A stretch of DNA of 64,000 nt from Hirudo medicinalis. Its lineage: Eukaryota; Annelida; Clitellata; Hirudinida; Hirudinidae. The notes beneath the pieces are model-generated. The model was not told the DNA's origin, did no database searches, and worked only from the letters and a program-made list of their open reading frames with translations. The translations under genes were made by a program, and so were the position numbers. Positions 36,425 through 48,425 of this stretch are shown in pieces. The stretch lies in contig MPNW01000102.1 of NCBI GenBank assembly GCA_011800805.1, positions 436,440-500,439 of the forward strand, given 5' to 3'. Position 1 is the first letter of the stretch; each line of letters opens with the position of its first letter.

Positions 36425-39400
36425 TTAACTAAAAAATGGATGAGTGAGTGCTTCGTTGAGGGTGATTCGATGGGATGGTTTGTAAACCAACATCTTCCTT
36501 ATCAGGTCAAACAACTGCCTATGTATCTCTGAGCTTGATCTTCTGTATCTCTGTCGATGAAAGCTCACTTAAGTGCTAATGAATTAATATTCACCCATGA
36601 ACACAACTATTCCTTCTTGGTCAGAAATTATTTTAGCTGATTTTAGATATTATTTGCAAATCAATAAACAGCTCATTAATACAACAGAGCAACAAGCGGC
36701 CACAGAAACATTTGCATTGCAATGCAGACATACCTCTAATGGTTTGCATTGATCCCTTACGGCCAGACCATCATCACTGTTTTCATCCCAGTCGAGATGA
36801 CCATTTCGGAAGTACTTTGTTTTCCTACAATGGGGAATCGCACATTGCAGATGCAAAAAATGCAAATAAATTAAATGGCAGACAAATGCATCGTACGAGG
36901 AATGCTTTATCATGGACGATGGTAGAGGTCCAAGAATTCTTTCCATCATCGCCAAATGCTCCAAGTTGTCATGAGTCTGAAAGATGAGTTATGCATTGTT
37001 TACAAGTTTTTATGAACATATAAAAGCAATAAATAAGCAATAAATAAGCAATAAATAAGCAATAAATAAGCAATAAATAAGCAATAAATAAGCAATAAAT
37101 AAGCAATAAATAAGCAATAAATAAGCAATAAATAAGCAATAAATAAGCAATAAATAAGCAGTAACCGATAAAATAATTAAGCCATAAAAACCATCAAATA
37201 ATTTATAAATATTAAAATTCAATCTGGTGGATCAGATGAGAACGGCCATTAGCATTCTTACCTGGAACATGGTGTGGCCCGTGTATAGTTCGAACAAGAT
37301 GCAACCGATGCTCCACACGTCGCAGGGATACGACCACCCGAGTTCTAAACGTAACGTCCGAATTATTGTCTTCCAAAACCATAAAGAAATTGCGAATTTT
37401 AAGACTAACCCAAAACGACTTCGGGGGCACGATAATGACGAGTCGAAACCACCCTGCTGTGGTGTTCGTCTTCAAAAGTTGCAGATCCGAAATCGATTAT
37501 TTGAACGTCGGCACACCTCACCCTTCTAAGTTCCCGGTCCTTAAATGCATTAAACATAGAATCTTAAAACCATTGATAAGCAACGTGTAGTACATGTAGT
37601 GCATATTATATTGGTAGTTACATTATAAATTATCAACACCATTGACATCTACCTTGTTGTGAAATCTTTTTGTTTTATAGTATTCAGATGAAGAATCTAC
37701 AAACAAAATATTCTCTGGCTTAAGATCTGTGTGAGTCAGCTTGTGATCGTGCAGAACTAAAAGAAGAAACAAACGTTGTGATTCTACCATTTAATTTATT
37801 GATTATTATATTCATCTTATATCCTACACTTTACTCCTCTGACCAACTGGTAAGACATCTGTTGAACATGTTCCATTGGATAAGGATAATAATAATTCTT
37901 TTTCTGAAATGCAAACTTTTCTTTAATATTTTGATTTATCCTTTTTACATGTCTAAATGCGTGCAAGGTAGTCTACCATGAAATCAAAAACACTTTCTCC
38001 AAGTAGTTCAAAAACAATGCAGATGTGTCCATAATAATCAAACCAATCCAACATCCTTATGCAGAGGCTGCAACAAAGTATTCATATTGATACCAACTTA
38101 AGATAAGTATACGTCAATAGCAAGAATAACAATCGTCTAACAATCTCCCTCTTGATTCGGTCCTCTGTATTTTGTCCAAAATCTCAACTTCTGTTTTGGC
38201 AGCTTCCCTATATTTTGGCACATTTCTGATTATTTTCACAGCTACCCTCTCCCCACTGAAATTTTCATCAAATTAGGCATCGAACATTTAAAAAAAATAT
38301 TAACATGAAAACTACTTAAAAGTATCTTTTGTCTCCACCACTTGACCGAACGTCCCCTGGCCCAAAGTTCTTATAAGTTTATCTGGGTGAAAAAAAATGT
38401 TTAGTTGGGATCTAGTGCAAAAACCTCTGAAAAATATTAAAACTTCATGCATCTATGTAATCAAGTTCACTGAGGGATAATAACGGAGAGAGAAGAATAG
38501 GAATGACAGAGTTATCTACATCTATCACGAAGGAGATCCCCCTCTTTGTACACCAGATGCCCTTCTTCATCATTCTTGATTTTCTTCCTTCGTTGGTTAT
38601 GTCTGTGGGCCTGCAGCACCAGAGGTCGTCGAGCACAATCACAGAATGTTTCATCGCCATCATCATTTGGGACAAAAGCAGGTCACAAGCAAAAGATAGA
38701 AGAGGAGGGAAAAACAAATTATCATCATGGCTTCAATGAACCTCTAATTATTCCATGCAATTATTTTAATTTCATGTGGAGTCTAACTAATCATCCCAGC
38801 ATGTCCAACCCACCCAAGAAGAACTTGTTCTTGAGCTACGAGACGAATCTCTCCAGTGCTCCTTGTCATCATCCGACGGTGATCTTGATGAAGGACTTTT
38901 ATCATTGGTGCTACAATCCCTTGGCGACCTTGCATTGGGAAATAGCAAAAGAATTGAACTTATGCATAATAATTAAGAGTTATTCTTGATGCCTACTTGT
39001 GTCCATTTTGGTAAATAGAATCATGAGAATAATCTGAGGTTCTTTTATGCTTATATTTGTATATCTCTTCTTCATCATTATCATGAGAGTATTTCCTTTT
39101 GTGCTAAAATAGTATAAAGTAACTATTAGTCAGTTATTGTACACAAATATAAGATTTCATTTGACGATGTTAAAGTTCTGATGATGATATGGCTTGCAAA
39201 TTCATCTACCTTTTAGAAACCTAAGATGTCTACCTACACTAAATATGCATCAGAAAATTATACTGGTTTAAATGATTTATACTGTTTCAAAACAAATTAC
39301 TACAATAAAAGTTATTTCAATAAGTCTACTATTTCAGCATGTTTTCAAGATGCACAATTACTTTGTGAAATCCAACTTATCTGTCTGATCTTAAACAAAT

Positions 39401-39690
39401 GTCTTAATTGCAAGGCTACGTTCAAACAAATTTTTCGTTGGATATATCTCATTCCTTGACTAAATTTCTGTGTTTGAGTTGGTATTTTATTCTATTATAA
39501 AAAAAACCCGTCTTCACTGATGACCCGATCCCATAGAACCCATCCTCCGCGATAAATGGCAAAATAAACATGGAATGATCATTTCAAATTATTATATCCG
39601 GAACATGAAGTATACCAAAAGCACAGTTTAAAGTGATTGAAATGTGAAATAATCACCCTGTTGTAAATATGAGTCTCCATTTCGCCGATA
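36425..39690 (-). CDS. CLK: CLK-type (LAMMER) dual-specificity kinase
   Basis: CDC-like kinase that phosphorylates SR splicing factors in the nucleus. Probable start METHIYNR near 39680, then a basic low-complexity N-terminus ([13 protein letters not shown] at about 38960-39060; [17 protein letters not shown] at about 38520-38690). Kinase exons right to left: [14 protein letters not shown] (about 38330-38383), [15 protein letters not shown] (about 38141-38257), [19 protein letters not shown] (about 37979-38066), 37827-37905, [13 protein letters not shown] (37653-37756), [20 protein letters not shown] with APEVVLG (37410-37539), [15 protein letters not shown] (37262-37344), the family signature [12 protein letters not shown] (36897-36976), 36734-36825, and the last exon 36425-36550 ending ALTHPFFS. 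All catalytic motifs (GxGx[16 protein letters not shown]) are present, so it should be active. Confidence 0.94.
37022..37160. repeat. 11-bp tandem repeat, about 12-13 units
   Basis: Unit AGCAATAAATA repeated almost perfectly within an intron of the CLK gene. Every unit contains AATAAA, the polyadenylation hexamer, on the + strand, that is antisense to CLK. Confidence 0.95.
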
Positions 39691-40294
39691 AAGTTTCTCG
39701 ACAGTGAAAACACAGTAGTGATGCAAAGAATATAACGCCTAAACACGATATAATATACTACACATTTTCAACCTTGCTATAAACCATTTTTACAAAATTA
39801 TTTTAAGAATCAAATTTAAAAGCGGTTTATTAAGAAAATCTAATTAATTTTAACAATTAAAAGTTGACATTTATAATTCGTATCCGTTCGCATATTTACA
39901 ATAATAACACAAAACACAAGTAGAGAATTAACAAAATTTTGATATGATATGAAAAATACCGCACATATATATATATATATACATATATAAGTACTTTGCA
40001 TAGAACATATATGGAAATATAAATTTGGGATAATTTATTAAGAAAGTGTTGACATTAAAGGACGGTTTTCGACACTGTTACTTTACTGCTGCCCAGCTCA
40101 TATTTGATCATGTTTTATTTTATTTATTTATTAAACGAGCAGAGATCCCAGACTTTATCACGTCATTTATGAAATGATTGTTTGAGAAACATTGCTGTTT
40201 AACCTCAATTATATTATAATAATTCAACGTTAATACAATAATTAACATAGGGATTTAAATATCTAATTTTAAAATATGTAATAACACATAATTT

Positions 40295-42383
40295 ATGGAA
40301 GCATTAAATCACAAAAACATGCAGTTTTCCGACGTTCTTGCAGAGATAAATTGCGAATTACTTGAAACATTATTTGCCGCTCGTTCAAAGCAGGTGAGCC
40401 TTTTGATAAATTTGTTAGAATATTCTATATTAATGTTTTTAATTAGCTCTAGGCTTTTTTGCCTTTCCAATTTTAAGTTCCAATATGACGTTACATTTCT
40501 TGAGCACCCTCTAGGTGTGTGCTGTATTTTATTACTTATTCCTTGATTACAAAATAACAGTGTCAAATTAAGTAACCGTATTAAAAATTTTAATTATCGA
40601 AATTTTATTAGAGGGCGTCACCGCAGTTCTTTTCAGAGGGTAGTAAACCGACTTTCTCAAAAATCTCCTGAATATTCTTTAATATTATTCAGAATGAAAT
40701 TGATACAACCAAAGTATTCAAAAGCAAAACGTCGGCTAATTCAGGGAGAATCTTGAGATTTTATTATAATTTATTTGGAAGAGGAAACTTTCATAAAAGG
40801 AAAGAAAATGACAAAACAAAAAACTAGGTCGACAACTGGAACCATTTTCAGAAGAATTCTGGAATTCCAGAAAAATTGATGCTTCCCCTTGAAATAGCGT
40901 CCATGCTTAACACCATTATATTCTTATTAAACTAAATTTATTATATGCTGCTAGCTACAAATTATCAAAAACTCTAAAATTGTGCAGATTGTGCTTGTGT
41001 TTAACAAAACATCCAAAGAAAAAATCATCATTAAAATTGGTTCTGGAGCTTCAAGGAAAAAAATGGAAAATGAGATTCACGTCCTCAGCAATGTAACGAC
41101 GAAGTCTTTCATCGTAACCATGCTGTTTCACTCAGCCAATGCTGTGGGTGCGACAACCTTTTTTTGTAATAGCTTTGGAGATAAATTAAAAAATTTCAGC
41201 ATTTTAGCTGGATGGGTCTTGAGTATTTGAGCGGAGGAAGTCTCGCGTGGCATCTATTGAGGACGAAGCAATTTTCTGTGAAGAAAACTGTTTTCTATGC
41301 TGCCTGCATTCTTGAGGCAATAAATTGTCTTCTAGAGATGTCTTTTGTGCACAGGTAAGCCTCGTTTGCCGATCCAACAAATGACAAAATTAGCTCATTA
41401 AAGTGAAATGCCAGGAACATTATTGTAGATATTTTCAGTGTAAAACTTGTTCATTGTTTCAACATAAAACGCTTTTTGAACATCGGCTTGGGACTTTTAA
41501 ATTTTCTGGCCAGTCCCATAGGCTGAGGGATAAAATTTTCTCATGCTTTTCTTTAATAGAATCCCGCACATACTAAATTACTATTCTCAATCCTTATGAA
41601 ATGATCTCATTAAGTTAAGTCTCCATTCATTTGTTACAGAGACTTGCATCTCGGTAACGTTGTTCTCGATGTCGATGGTTATGCCAAATTAGTAGATTTT
41701 GAAAATGTTTATAAAGTTGATCTGTCAAACCGTCGGAGCGAAATTTCAATCTGGAGGAGGTTCGGCTCTAACATTTACGAAATGTTGACTGGCAAGGTTG
41801 ATTCCCTTAGAGCCATTGCAACATAATCACCAAACATAATGTCTTAAAATAAGCTTAGTTACTCTTAAAAAGTTTTAATCAGATAATCTCAAATCCACCT
41901 TTACTTCAACACAACAGGAACCACCAATCGCATTTGACCCAAATGAAAAGACTGCAAAAACCCATGGAATAATTGCAAAGGTTGAACATTTAATTCAAGC
42001 ATACAGAAACATTATCATATTTGCATTCCTTTGCTAACAGCTGAAAAATCCAGAATCGATTTTAATAAGAAGGAGGATTGTGGAGGAGATAATGACAGAT
42101 ATTTTCTTCAAGGTAAATATTATTTCAAATTGATGTTTGGAGTGGTATTAAATGTAAAACTAGTTTACAGAGCTTTATTAATGAAATAAGAATTACATGA
42201 GTTTATAAATAGCAGCCTCTTCCAAACAGAATATTTTATTCATTATTTGTATTTAACTTTATTTATATCAAATGACCATTCATTAATAAGATAACATTTA
42301 GACAATTGCCACACAAAATTTTATATCAGGATATATCTTGGTGCAAACTCAAGAGAAGAGAAATTGTGCCTCCATTGGAGTGA
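40295..42383 (+). CDS. Minimal AGC-like pseudokinase, about 251 residues
   Basis: Seven exons join in phase: 40295-40393, 40988-41143, 41200-41354, 41640-41796, 41918-41980, 42041-42112, 42330-42383. Kinase landmarks: beta-3 lysine EKIIIKIG, alpha-C glutamate KKMENEIHVL, hinge region WMGLEYLSGGSLAWHL, catalytic loop FVHRDLHLGNVVLD (HRD Asp and Asn kept), then VDFEN where DFG is expected, IYEMLTGKEEPP (subdomain IX), and the end FFKDISWCKLKRREIVPPLE, typical of AGC kinases before the tail. Oddities: no glycine-rich loop, DFG reads DFE, only about 16 residues lie between DFE and the W of subdomain IX (usually about 40), no APE, and no C-terminal hydrophobic motif. These losses suggest a scaffold or regulatory pseudokinase, or a decaying copy with intact splicing. 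It converges on COPS9. Confidence 0.75.
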
Positions 42384-42396
42384 TGGAACCAGTCTT

Positions 42397-42857
42397 TCAG
42401 GATAAGTCATCATCATCAAATAAATCTCCAAAATCTAAAAGGACATTAAAGTCACTACAACTCAATTGATTTAATGACTAAAATTTCTCTAAAACTCTGC
42501 AATATGCAATTATTAGCCTTAATTGAGTTTAAAAAGCAATGTTAAAATTACCTGAAAAAAAGTCTGCATGCATGGACTTGTCATTGGTTGTAAGATCCAT
42601 CAGCACTGAACTTGAGCCACCAGCCTTAAACAAAATGGACAAAAATTAAATACGTTTGCATTTATCGAAGCTAACAACTTCATAAATCATCTGCCGAGTA
42701 TATGTTGCTCTGACAAGTAAATAAATTAGAATATTTGGTTCAACATTCAGTAGAAAAGTTCAATCCGACGAGGATTATTTGCAATTACCTCATCTACATC
42801 CATGTATGGGCTGACCCCTTCTGGGAACATCTCATCGGCCACAACAGCAGGTTTCAT
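42397..42857 (-). CDS. COPS9: COP9 signalosome subunit 9 (COPS9 / MYEOV2)
   Basis: Three small exons, 42789-42857, 42552-42624 and 42397-42434, join in phase to a 59-residue protein. It begins MKPAVVADEMFPEGVSPYMD, has SSVLMDLTTNDKSMHADFF in the middle and ends DFGDLFDDDDLS. Length, the acidic character and the C-terminal FxDLFDDDD motif match COPS9, the smallest subunit of the COP9 signalosome, which helps set the activity of this cullin-deneddylating complex. The exons are individually too short for ordinary open-frame searches. Its stop lies 13 bp from the stop of the convergent pseudokinase gene, so the two 3' UTRs must overlap. Confidence 0.95.
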
Positions 42858-43661
42858 TGTCTGAAGAAAATTCGGAGAAACTTATGAGCGATCAAACTTT
42901 ATCTGACAAGAATACAAGCGACAACTTATATTCGCATTTTGCAAATTACACTTAACTAGGTAAATATACCATACCGCTGTACCTTGAAGTGCAAAAATAC
43001 CGTAATTTGTTTATGTTTATCAGTAAAAGCCGCTAAGTATGATAATCATTTATACGAATGGATCAGAAAAACTTTATAAGCATTTTAATTGTCATAAATT
43101 TATAAAATATAGATACATTTATAATACCAATAGATTTTTAAATTAAATAAAAAATAGGCCACATTTTAAAAATTATATTTGAAGAAATAAATTAATGAAA
43201 TTGACATACGGATATTCCAACCAGATTTACATCAAAATGTCGAAGTCCTTTTGTTTGACAACAATCGAAACTTCAAGCATAGTTTTCTGAAAACTTTTTG
43301 GAAATGAGAACCCTTACTAACCCTAACTCTACTCAGAATTAATGATTGTGATGATACATTTAAAGTGGCATAGCTTGTGGGGCGGGAGGACGCCAACATT
43401 TGATACCAAATTAATAATGTTGAGGGGGAGCACCAAGTTATCAGTTTTTCCCCGAAGCGCCTAGCTACGCCTCTGTTTCTATTAAGGTGACACACAAATT
43501 GTTTATCATTATTATTGTTATCATCATCATCACCATCATCACTATCATCATCCACCTTTAAAATGTCGCATTAAATTTTACAAAGTAGCATCGAAAATCA
43601 TGCAGTCATCGAATTTTTAGACTCTTCACAAATCGAATGCACGAAATGAATGTTTACTTTN

Positions 43662-43723
<62 letters not shown>

Positions 43724-44519
43724 TGATTACCTCGTTTTGTTTATTAAACCTCTGATATCTGCAAAAAATAATGCATCTTTCTTTCCGCTGTTTTGCCTTC
43801 TAGGTTCTTAGTTCTTGATTTTCTCAGTTTTGGATAACTCATACGCGACACCGTCGCAACGCGAAGCAAGATAACATGTGCTTTTATTTGTTATTCATCT
43901 AGTAGTGAGGCGCAATGATACGTGGTGTTTAGACTTCATTTATACGTCTTTACAATTAGAGAAATTTGAAAATTAACGATACGTACAATCATTTGAGATG
44001 AACATTTTGACTAATGGAGAGCTTTGAGTGCTATAAAGAATCAAATCACTTCTTTGATGTGCCTTAAACTTTACGTGAAGAACTCAAGAAATTATATTAA
44101 TTTATTTTAATTCAATTAAGTAGCTAATTAAATTTCCAGATGACGATGACAACTAAAACTGGACCTTAATTTACGGTCTCATCATCGTTACCTAAAACCC
44201 GAGGCAATATATTGAAGTCTACCTATACATAGTTAAAAACTCTTCTTTTTTTGGAAAGTGGAATACAATACATTAAATCGAATGGGATCATAACCTAATA
44301 ATTATTGATTCATCTGTAGCTTGCCTGAAATTGTGTTGGGATTGTTGGGATTTGGTAGAGTTCCTTCCTAGTATTTGGCCGCACCTTAAAAACTCGTTCG
44401 TCTTTGGAAGTTTAACTTGAACGCTGCAAATTTTTGCAAAGGATTTTAACAAGAACTGAAGGATTCGTTTTAACTTATTTAAAAAAAAAAACTTGTTACA
44501 GTTAGAAATTAGCGAGACA
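42858..44519. other. Intergenic, COPS9 to ZFP36-like gene
   Basis: Contains a probable MITE-like segment (about 43363-43476; ends AGTGGCATAGCT and, in reverse, AGAGGCGTAGCT), a GAT/CAT-rich stretch (about 43500-43555), a TTA microsatellite with an assembly N at 43661 (43661-43722) and the likely 5' untranslated exon of the ZFP36-like gene near its right end. Confidence 0.5.
43661..43722. repeat. (TTA)n microsatellite with assembly N
   Basis: About 20 TTA units, one interrupted by ACT. The N at its left edge indicates an unresolved length. Confidence 0.95.
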
Positions 44520-45626
44520 ATGTATTCCGGCGAAAAATGTTTGATAATTCCTCATTTCCAAGGCAAGAAATGGTCAAATGAAAGTACTCAGTCAAGCTTT
44601 TCATCGAGCTTTTCCATCAGGCAGTTGACTTTTGAGGCTCTGAAAGCTATCGAGCAAGCCAATAAACAGGTTCAGGTAATACATTTCATTCGTTTTTCAT
44701 GTATTTTTCTTATGCCAATTAATTGAGATGTCGCGGTCCATCAAAGTTTAAGCTCGGTTTTTTTAGTTAAGTCTTTTTTTTTATCTCGGCAATTGTTTAA
44801 CTCCCTTAATCTTTATTATTTGGTTATTTATAGGATTCGACTCTTAACAAAGCGAAATTTAGTCTTAACGAATTAATAACGAAATCTTTGGCTTCAAAAT
44901 CTGGCGCTCAAAATCATTTGTCACCAATTTCCGAAGGAAAGTTGAAGTTTCCCTTGAAGGTATAAATCTCTTCCGTCCCGTGGTCGATTTATTTACACCT
45001 TAATTCATTATATTATATTTTCAACCTTCAAGACCGCCCGTGAAGTTCCAATCAAAGACGGTTCCACTGGGACCAACAAGGAAAGGTATAAAACTGAGCT
45101 CTGTCGCAAGTTTATGGAGAACAGCTCATGTCCTTATGGCAAGAAATGTCAATTTGCGCACGGCTATCATGAATTGAGACCCATTCTCAGACACCCAAGG
45201 TATATTTATAAATAATTATTTTGAAGTAGATAAAAAGAATGAGCAATTATTTTTTAAAAAGTAATTAGACAATAACAAGTGACAAATATAAATTCAAAAA
45301 CATTAAATATGTAAAATGTTAGGTATAGGACTGAGTTGTGTCGGGAGTTTTTCAACCACGGGCTCTGCACCTACGGCACACGCTGTAATTTCATCCACCA
45401 ACTACCGAAAGAGGAGAGCCCCTTCATCTCTTCTGAGACTCTTCTGAACTCCCAAATACCCAGTGAACGTCCCTATACTCCAAGTAACGACTCCGGCATG
45501 TCTCTCAGTTCATATTCTCCAATTGAATCCAGTGGGGGTCGATTTAGTCCAATCGAATCGACGAGGATTTCAGACAGATCAGAATCACCGAATGATTTGG
45601 TGGCCATCCAAGAAATCGAAGAATGA
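44520..45626 (+). CDS. ZFP36: Tristetraprolin-family (ZFP36/TIS11) tandem CCCH zinc-finger protein
   Basis: Four exons: 44520-44675, 44834-44959, 45033-45199, 45323-45626, about 250 residues. The start is the ATG at 44520, just inside an exon opened by a good acceptor (TTACAG at 44501), so the first exon is probably untranslated. Two CCCH fingers with exact C-x8-C-x5-C-x3-H spacing are present: [20 protein letters not shown] and [20 protein letters not shown], separated by the canonical 18-residue linker. These fingers bind UAUUUA elements in mRNA 3' UTRs and recruit the CCR4-NOT deadenylase. The C-terminal part is Ser/Pro-rich (SSYSPIESS), as in the family, and likely phosphorylated. No CNOT1-binding C-terminal motif was clear to me. 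The 3' UTR carries AU-rich elements, so self-regulation is likely. Confidence 0.95.
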
Positions 45627-45816
45627 GGTTCTTGTTGAACGTTGTTATTACGTGTTGCCTTGTTATCTCTTGAATTTGGTTTTACTTGAACGACGCTTTG
45701 AGAATTTCTATGGTTTTAATCTCAGGTTGACTATGTTTTCAATTGAATGAACCTCGCAGTTGACTCTTTATCAATGTTTGTATTTAATTGTAATTAGAGC
45801 GATTGATTTAATTAAC

Positions 45817-45825
45817 ATTTATTTA
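45817..45825 (+). promoter_or_regulatory. AU-rich element in the ZFP36-like 3' UTR
   Basis: ATTTATTTA on the sense strand about 190 bp after the stop codon, matching the UAUUUA core bound by this protein family. Further ATTTA-like sequences surround it. Confidence 0.5.
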
Positions 45826-46026
45826 CACTGCTTTTTTTGGACGATTTGGAATCTGAAATTGGGTTCATCATCCAACAGACAATTGGTCTCGAATTGGTTT
45901 TAATTAACAAAGTGCAGAAAATATTCGGAGACAATGTGGTTGGAAAATAGTTTAATGTTTTGGGAGTAAATTTCGAATATAAAGAATTTCATTCAAAATA
46001 ACGTTTGATTCAAATGATGTTGCTGT

Positions 46027-48425
46027 TTATGGATGTTGACTGCAAACCAATAGAAAGTTACCATCGTTCTGGACTATTTGGCAGCTGTGTAAAAACTAGA
46101 ACTTAAATTTTGCTGAATTTGATTAATTAAGAAAATCAAAACCAAAACCTGAATCCAATTTCAAGAAGCAGATCGTCATGCCTCAGCAACTGTTTCTCTT
46201 GGTCTGATACAATCACTTTAGACTCGCCTTCCTGTATTTAATTGCTGCGATAAGTTGAAAACGAATGAATCAGTACTGTAATGATCAAACCAATTGAAAG
46301 AGCCACGTCTGAGCTTTATTGTCCAGATGTTTGTGATTGCCCGCTCCATAGACGAAGATCTGAGATATATTGAAAACTATTGAGCGAGAATTGAATTCCT
46401 AACATCATTAAAAGTTCTATTGAAATTTAAATTTGAAACGTAAATTCATAAGGATTTCAAAATCAATGGCTAATTCCATTAACTACTTAAAATGCATAAA
46501 AATCGATCTAAATTGAATTTTCTTACTTATTTCGTGAATGAACGAAATCAACATCCAGTCAAATCTGGGATTTCTAATTTTTTAATTAAATTTGTTTAGC
46601 CAAACTTTAACAGATACAATGTTCAAATCAAGTTTGAGACTATTTTCTAAGTATGACATTAAAAGTAGGTCATTAAAAGACAAATTCTTCATTATTTCAT
46701 CATTGGATTGAGTTATAGACATCAACTTCACTTAGTTTGTGCTTACCACAAATTAAAGAAAAAAATGCAGACAAAATCACCACATAAGAAGACCTTATAT
46801 TTGAAGGTTTCAGTGTCAAAGAGTTCCAATCTTCCGTTTTGCTTGATAATCTCTTCGTTTAATTTGATCCAATTTTGAAGACTTTTAGGTTTTCCAACCT
46901 CGCATGTGTTCACTTCAAATGGAGAATGAAACGAGCGACCTACCACCCATAATAGTATCGTTATACTTCCAACGAAGTTTTTCATTCAAAGTTCCTTCAT
47001 TCCTATTCATTCGTACCTTCTTCAGGCTTTCCTGTAAGACACTGCTCACTTTCAGCGAATCTTGAAAGCGAATTTATTAAATAATTAACATAAATTGTTA
47101 TTAAATTAAGTGAAAGTTACATTTAGAGTAACTGCCTTTGCATGTCAAATATATTTTAATCACAAATTATTATTAGCGTTGTAGCGGCAATATTATCGCC
47201 GACACTTTTGAAATGTCGAGTATTGAAATGGTTATTGCCTATACTTTTTACTATGTGTTACTCTATGTACCAATACTTTTGGAAGTGAATATTGGTATTG
47301 GCATTGCCAATATTTTTAAAACAAAATATTGGTATTGGTAGCTTTAAGAGTTAGCAACCTCGATGGCATATGTTTAACTTTTCCAGCATTAGCATTCTCA
47401 TTTAGTTTAGTCTAGGCCATTAATACCAATTTTATTTTTATTTTACTCCACAAAAAGCATTAACTATTTTTCTAACAAAAACATATCTATTAATAAGTAA
47501 TTAATACAAACTCTTGTAGGCACTTCACCATATCCGTATTCACGTTGTCCCAATGGAAGGTCGTCTCATATAAAATATCCGCTTGCAGTCTCTGTCCATC
47601 GTTGACGAAAAATCTAATTTTGAAAATTCGTGGAAATCCGTTAACAATCTTCATCATGAATAAACAAATGAATTCATTATAGCTATACGAGGTAAACTCT
47701 GTTCAACTATGACCTTGTTCATAACTATAAATAGTAATAAATTATTCATTCAGACATACCTTAGTATATCATATTCCCATGGAGCCCTTTTTCTTTCCAA
47801 TACCAAACCCATCGTATCCTGAAACCGCTGAGGAGAGTGAGGAATGCGAGCAGGCAGTAGGAAAACCTAAAATAACGGATATTTGAAATTCATGGAACTC
47901 GTTCTTGTAGTCCAACAGACCTCTCCTTCGTTTATGACGACATCTTTATGCTTTCCCTGAACAAACAATTTTAGCACAGCTTTGCCTTTCATTTGGTAGA
48001 AAAACTGCAAATCGAAAATGATTATTTATAATGAATAAGACAACTAATTATTAACTACAAAGTGTTAACTTAATAAATAAAAGTGAATGGTTAATTACAT
48101 TTCCCAATAAAAATCAACTAAGGTAATTATTATTCATTAAATATCTTTACGATATTTGGGTTAGGGCTGGAAAGCTATTATTGTTATTATTGTTACCTCT
48201 TCTCCATGTTGAATGTGAAAGTCACACCTGGAATTGGGTCCTCCAACGAACATTACAGTCAATTGGCCATGATTGTGTCTTCAAAGAAATATGATTCCAC
48301 CTCTATTATTGAACGTAATGTAATGAACTCAAAACTCACAAAAACTGGTTGGATACAGGAGGCAAAAATCGATTTCTGTTGTCGGTGATCCATTTGTCAA
48401 CGTTTGTAACCACTAGGTCCTCCAT
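46027..48425 (-). CDS. HAAO: 3-hydroxyanthranilate 3,4-dioxygenase (HAAO)
   Basis: Kynurenine-pathway enzyme that opens the ring of 3-hydroxyanthranilate, leading to quinolinate and NAD. Exons right to left: 48340-48425 (start [12 protein letters not shown]), 48197-48278, 47921-48004, 47760-47866, 47508-47613, 47017-47060, 46794-46939, 46291-46359, 46149-46231, 46027-46084 (ends CSQHP). Cupin metal ligands are present: FHIQHGEE (His, then Glu six residues on) and [11 protein letters not shown] (His). Substrate-contact residues also fit: Arg in [10 protein letters not shown], Arg in SPQRF and Glu in LVLERKR. Length is close to the human enzyme. The junction between 47508-47613 and 47017-47060 is off by one base with canonical splice sites; all other junctions are in phase. 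Confidence 0.95.

Noticed and set aside
37010..37222. Minus-strand hydrophobic repeat protein
   Set aside because: Product of the 11-bp satellite; lies in a CLK intron.
38546..38989. 147-codon plus-strand frame
   Set aside because: Antisense to N-terminal CLK exons and introns.
43232..43555. Minus-strand acidic frame (D/N-rich start)
   Set aside because: The start is a translated GAT/CAT microsatellite and the rest is a MITE-like segment.
43661..43722. TTA array as functional
   Set aside because: Plain microsatellite with an assembly N.
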